Shown here in pieces: positions 13,114-14,020 of a stretch of 14,020 nt of DNA. A program made the translations under genes and the position numbers. A model generated the notes under the pieces. It ran no database searches and had not been told where the DNA came from. It saw only the letters and a program-made list of their open reading frames with translations. The DNA comes from Candidatus Omnitrophota bacterium (GTDB lineage Bacteria; Omnitrophota; Gorgyraeia; 2-02-FULL-51-18; JAGOUK01). The stretch is from the NCBI GenBank assembly GCA_020058965.1, contig JAGVCY010000105.1, forward strand, positions 1 through 14,020, written 5' to 3'. Within the stretch, counting starts at the first letter, position 1; every line of letters begins with the position of its first letter.

Positions 13114-13940
13114 GCGGCTTGGAACTCCTCGTCCAGCACCCGTTCCACGTACGGGATCGCCTGACCCAAAAATACTTCACCCAGTCGCTTAAAACTCGCC
13201 GCGTCGTCCGAAACGAAACATTTGAGCTGGGCGGCACGCTCCGATTCGGATGTCGATTGGGTAGCGGCTAGCCCAAGTTCTTTGAGTACAAATTTGGCTG
13301 AGAGCGCGGATTCCTCAGCCGGATCGATGAGCGCCACGTCCTCCGGCAGGACCTCACGAATGCGGTCGGCCAGGATCGGATAATGCGTGCAACCTAAGAT
13401 CAGCGCGTCGATTTTTTCCTGCGCGAGAGGTTCAATATATTCGCGCACAACCGCGTCCACGATCGGGCCGGACCTGCGACCCTCCTCCACCAACGGCACA
13501 AACAGCGGACAGGCCTTACTGAACACCCTCGCGTCCGGCTCCAGCCCATAGATCGCCCGATCAAACGAACCGCTCGAAATCGTCGAGCGCGTGCCGATCA
13601 CGCCGATGCGCTTGGTCTTGGACATCTTGACCGCCTTGCGCGCGGCCGGGTCGACCACGCCAAGAATGGGCAGGCCCGGAAATTCCGGCAAAACCGAATC
13701 CAGCGCCAGCGCTGACGCCGTATGACACGCGATCACGATCATCTTCACATCGTACTTTTTGAGGAAACGAATGATCTCACCCGAAAACCGGGTGATCGTT
13801 TCTTTAGACTTGGTTCCGTACGGAACGCGCGCGGTATCGCCGAAGTACACGATCGGCTCGTCCGGCAGATGGCGCAAAAAAGCCTTCACCACCGTGAGCC
13901 CGCCGAGCCCCGAATCAAATACGCCTATGGGTCGGTTCAT
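13110..13940 (-). CDS. murI: Glutamate racemase
   Basis: The 276-residue enzyme interconverts L- and D-glutamate, supplying D-glutamate for peptidoglycan. Family marks are IGVFDSGLGGLTV (D9, S10), YFGDTARVPYGTKS, the first catalytic cysteine C72 in IACHTASA, and the second, C184, in LILGCTHYP. The motif around C72 reads ACHTASA where ACNTASA is usual; both catalytic cysteines are present and length is normal. The ATG at 13938-13940 begins 8 bp after the stop of an upstream open frame, so murI is probably internal to a longer operon. No canonical ribosome-binding site is visible. It overlaps queE by 4 bp. Confidence 0.96.
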   Translation of the reverse strand: MNRPIGVFDSGLGGLTVVKAFLRHLPDEPIVYFGDTARVPYGTKSKETITRFSGEIIRFLKKYDVKMIVIACHTASALALDSVLPEFPGLPILGVVDPAARKAVKMSKTKRIGVIGTRSTISSGSFDRAIYGLEPDARVFSKACPLFVPLVEEGRRSGPIVDAVVREYIEPLAQEKIDALILGCTHYPILADRIREVLPEDVALIDPAEESALSAKFVLKELGLAATQSTSESERAAQLKCFVSDDAASFKRLGEVFLGQAIPYVERVLDEEFQAA

Positions 13941-13948
13941 GGGTTTTC

Positions 13949-14020
13949 TCAGGAGGCGCGCGAAAGAAGCAGTGTGTCGAGCTTTTCTTTAAGGACGGGG
14001 AGGATCGTGTCGTAGGTGTA
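13949..14020 (-). CDS. C-terminal end of an unidentified upstream gene (partial)
   Basis: On the minus strand the frame is open from the window edge for 23 codons (beginning YTYDTILPVLKEKLDTLL) and stops with TGA at 13949-13951. The helical, charged composition and the 8-bp distance to murI fit the end of a real gene in the same operon. Too little is visible to name it, and a chance open frame of this length cannot be excluded. Confidence 0.5.
   Translation of the reverse strand, partial: YTYDTILPVLKEKLDTLLLSRAS

Noticed and set aside
12373..13164. 263-residue plus-strand open frame opposite queE
   Set aside because: queE has all catalytic motifs in the other strand; the plus-strand frame looks like a mirror of it.

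Overview
The window is a gene-dense stretch of a bacterial chromosome. Most genes lie on the minus strand, and housekeeping GC is high: 42 of 60 bases are G or C at 13441-13500. An AsmA/YhdP-like envelope protein and a GspE/PilB-type secretion or pilus ATPase point to a diderm (Gram-negative) bacterium. The murI, rph and rdgB neighbourhood and the receiver-fused ATPase would fit Omnitrophota or deltaproteobacteria-like lineages. That placement is from memory and weak. No rRNA, tRNA or CRISPR array was seen.

Layout from left to right. 3-2078 (+) is the 3' part of an AsmA-like protein gene. 2094-2239 is a large near-palindromic element lying between convergent genes. 2251-3570 (-) is rph followed directly by rdgB, with no spacer. 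3689-5083 (-) is a DASS/SLC13-type anion-sodium symporter. 5310-9382 (-) is a signalling operon: a membrane PAS histidine kinase, a single-domain response regulator, and a GspE/PilB ATPase whose C-terminus is itself a receiver domain. 9625-12245 (-) is an AT-richer accessory segment holding a PPP-type phosphoesterase, the AbiEii toxin, the AbiEi antitoxin and a small conserved protein with its own operator region. 12379-14020 (-) is murI-queE preceded by the tail of an unidentified gene.

Two patterns go beyond ordinary annotation. First, the start of each minus-strand transcription unit (rph, the DASS gene, the kinase operon) is preceded by the same promoter core, TTGTCG-N17-TATACT. Two of the three copies sit in a ~185-bp repeated intergenic element, at 5081-5265 and 9432-9616. 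Both of those also carry a pair of TGGTATCC boxes 11 bp apart upstream of the -35 box. Second, the last seven codons and the stop of queE (12379-12403) occur again as a perfect 25-bp direct repeat at 9419-9443. The two copies exactly bracket the AT-rich AbiE segment. This looks like a ~2.96-kb islet inserted at the 3' end of queE with an att-like target duplication. One copy of the promoter repeat lies just inside the islet edge and points out into the kinase operon.

Inferred function: the kinase could phosphorylate both the free receiver and the receiver on the ATPase, tying an external signal to pilus or secretion activity. AbiEi and AbiEii form a toxin-antitoxin/phage-defence pair, autoregulated through a perfect inverted repeat over the promoter. 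rph-rdgB (RNA 3' processing, nucleotide-pool cleaning) and murI-queE (peptidoglycan precursor, queuosine precursor) are housekeeping pairs.
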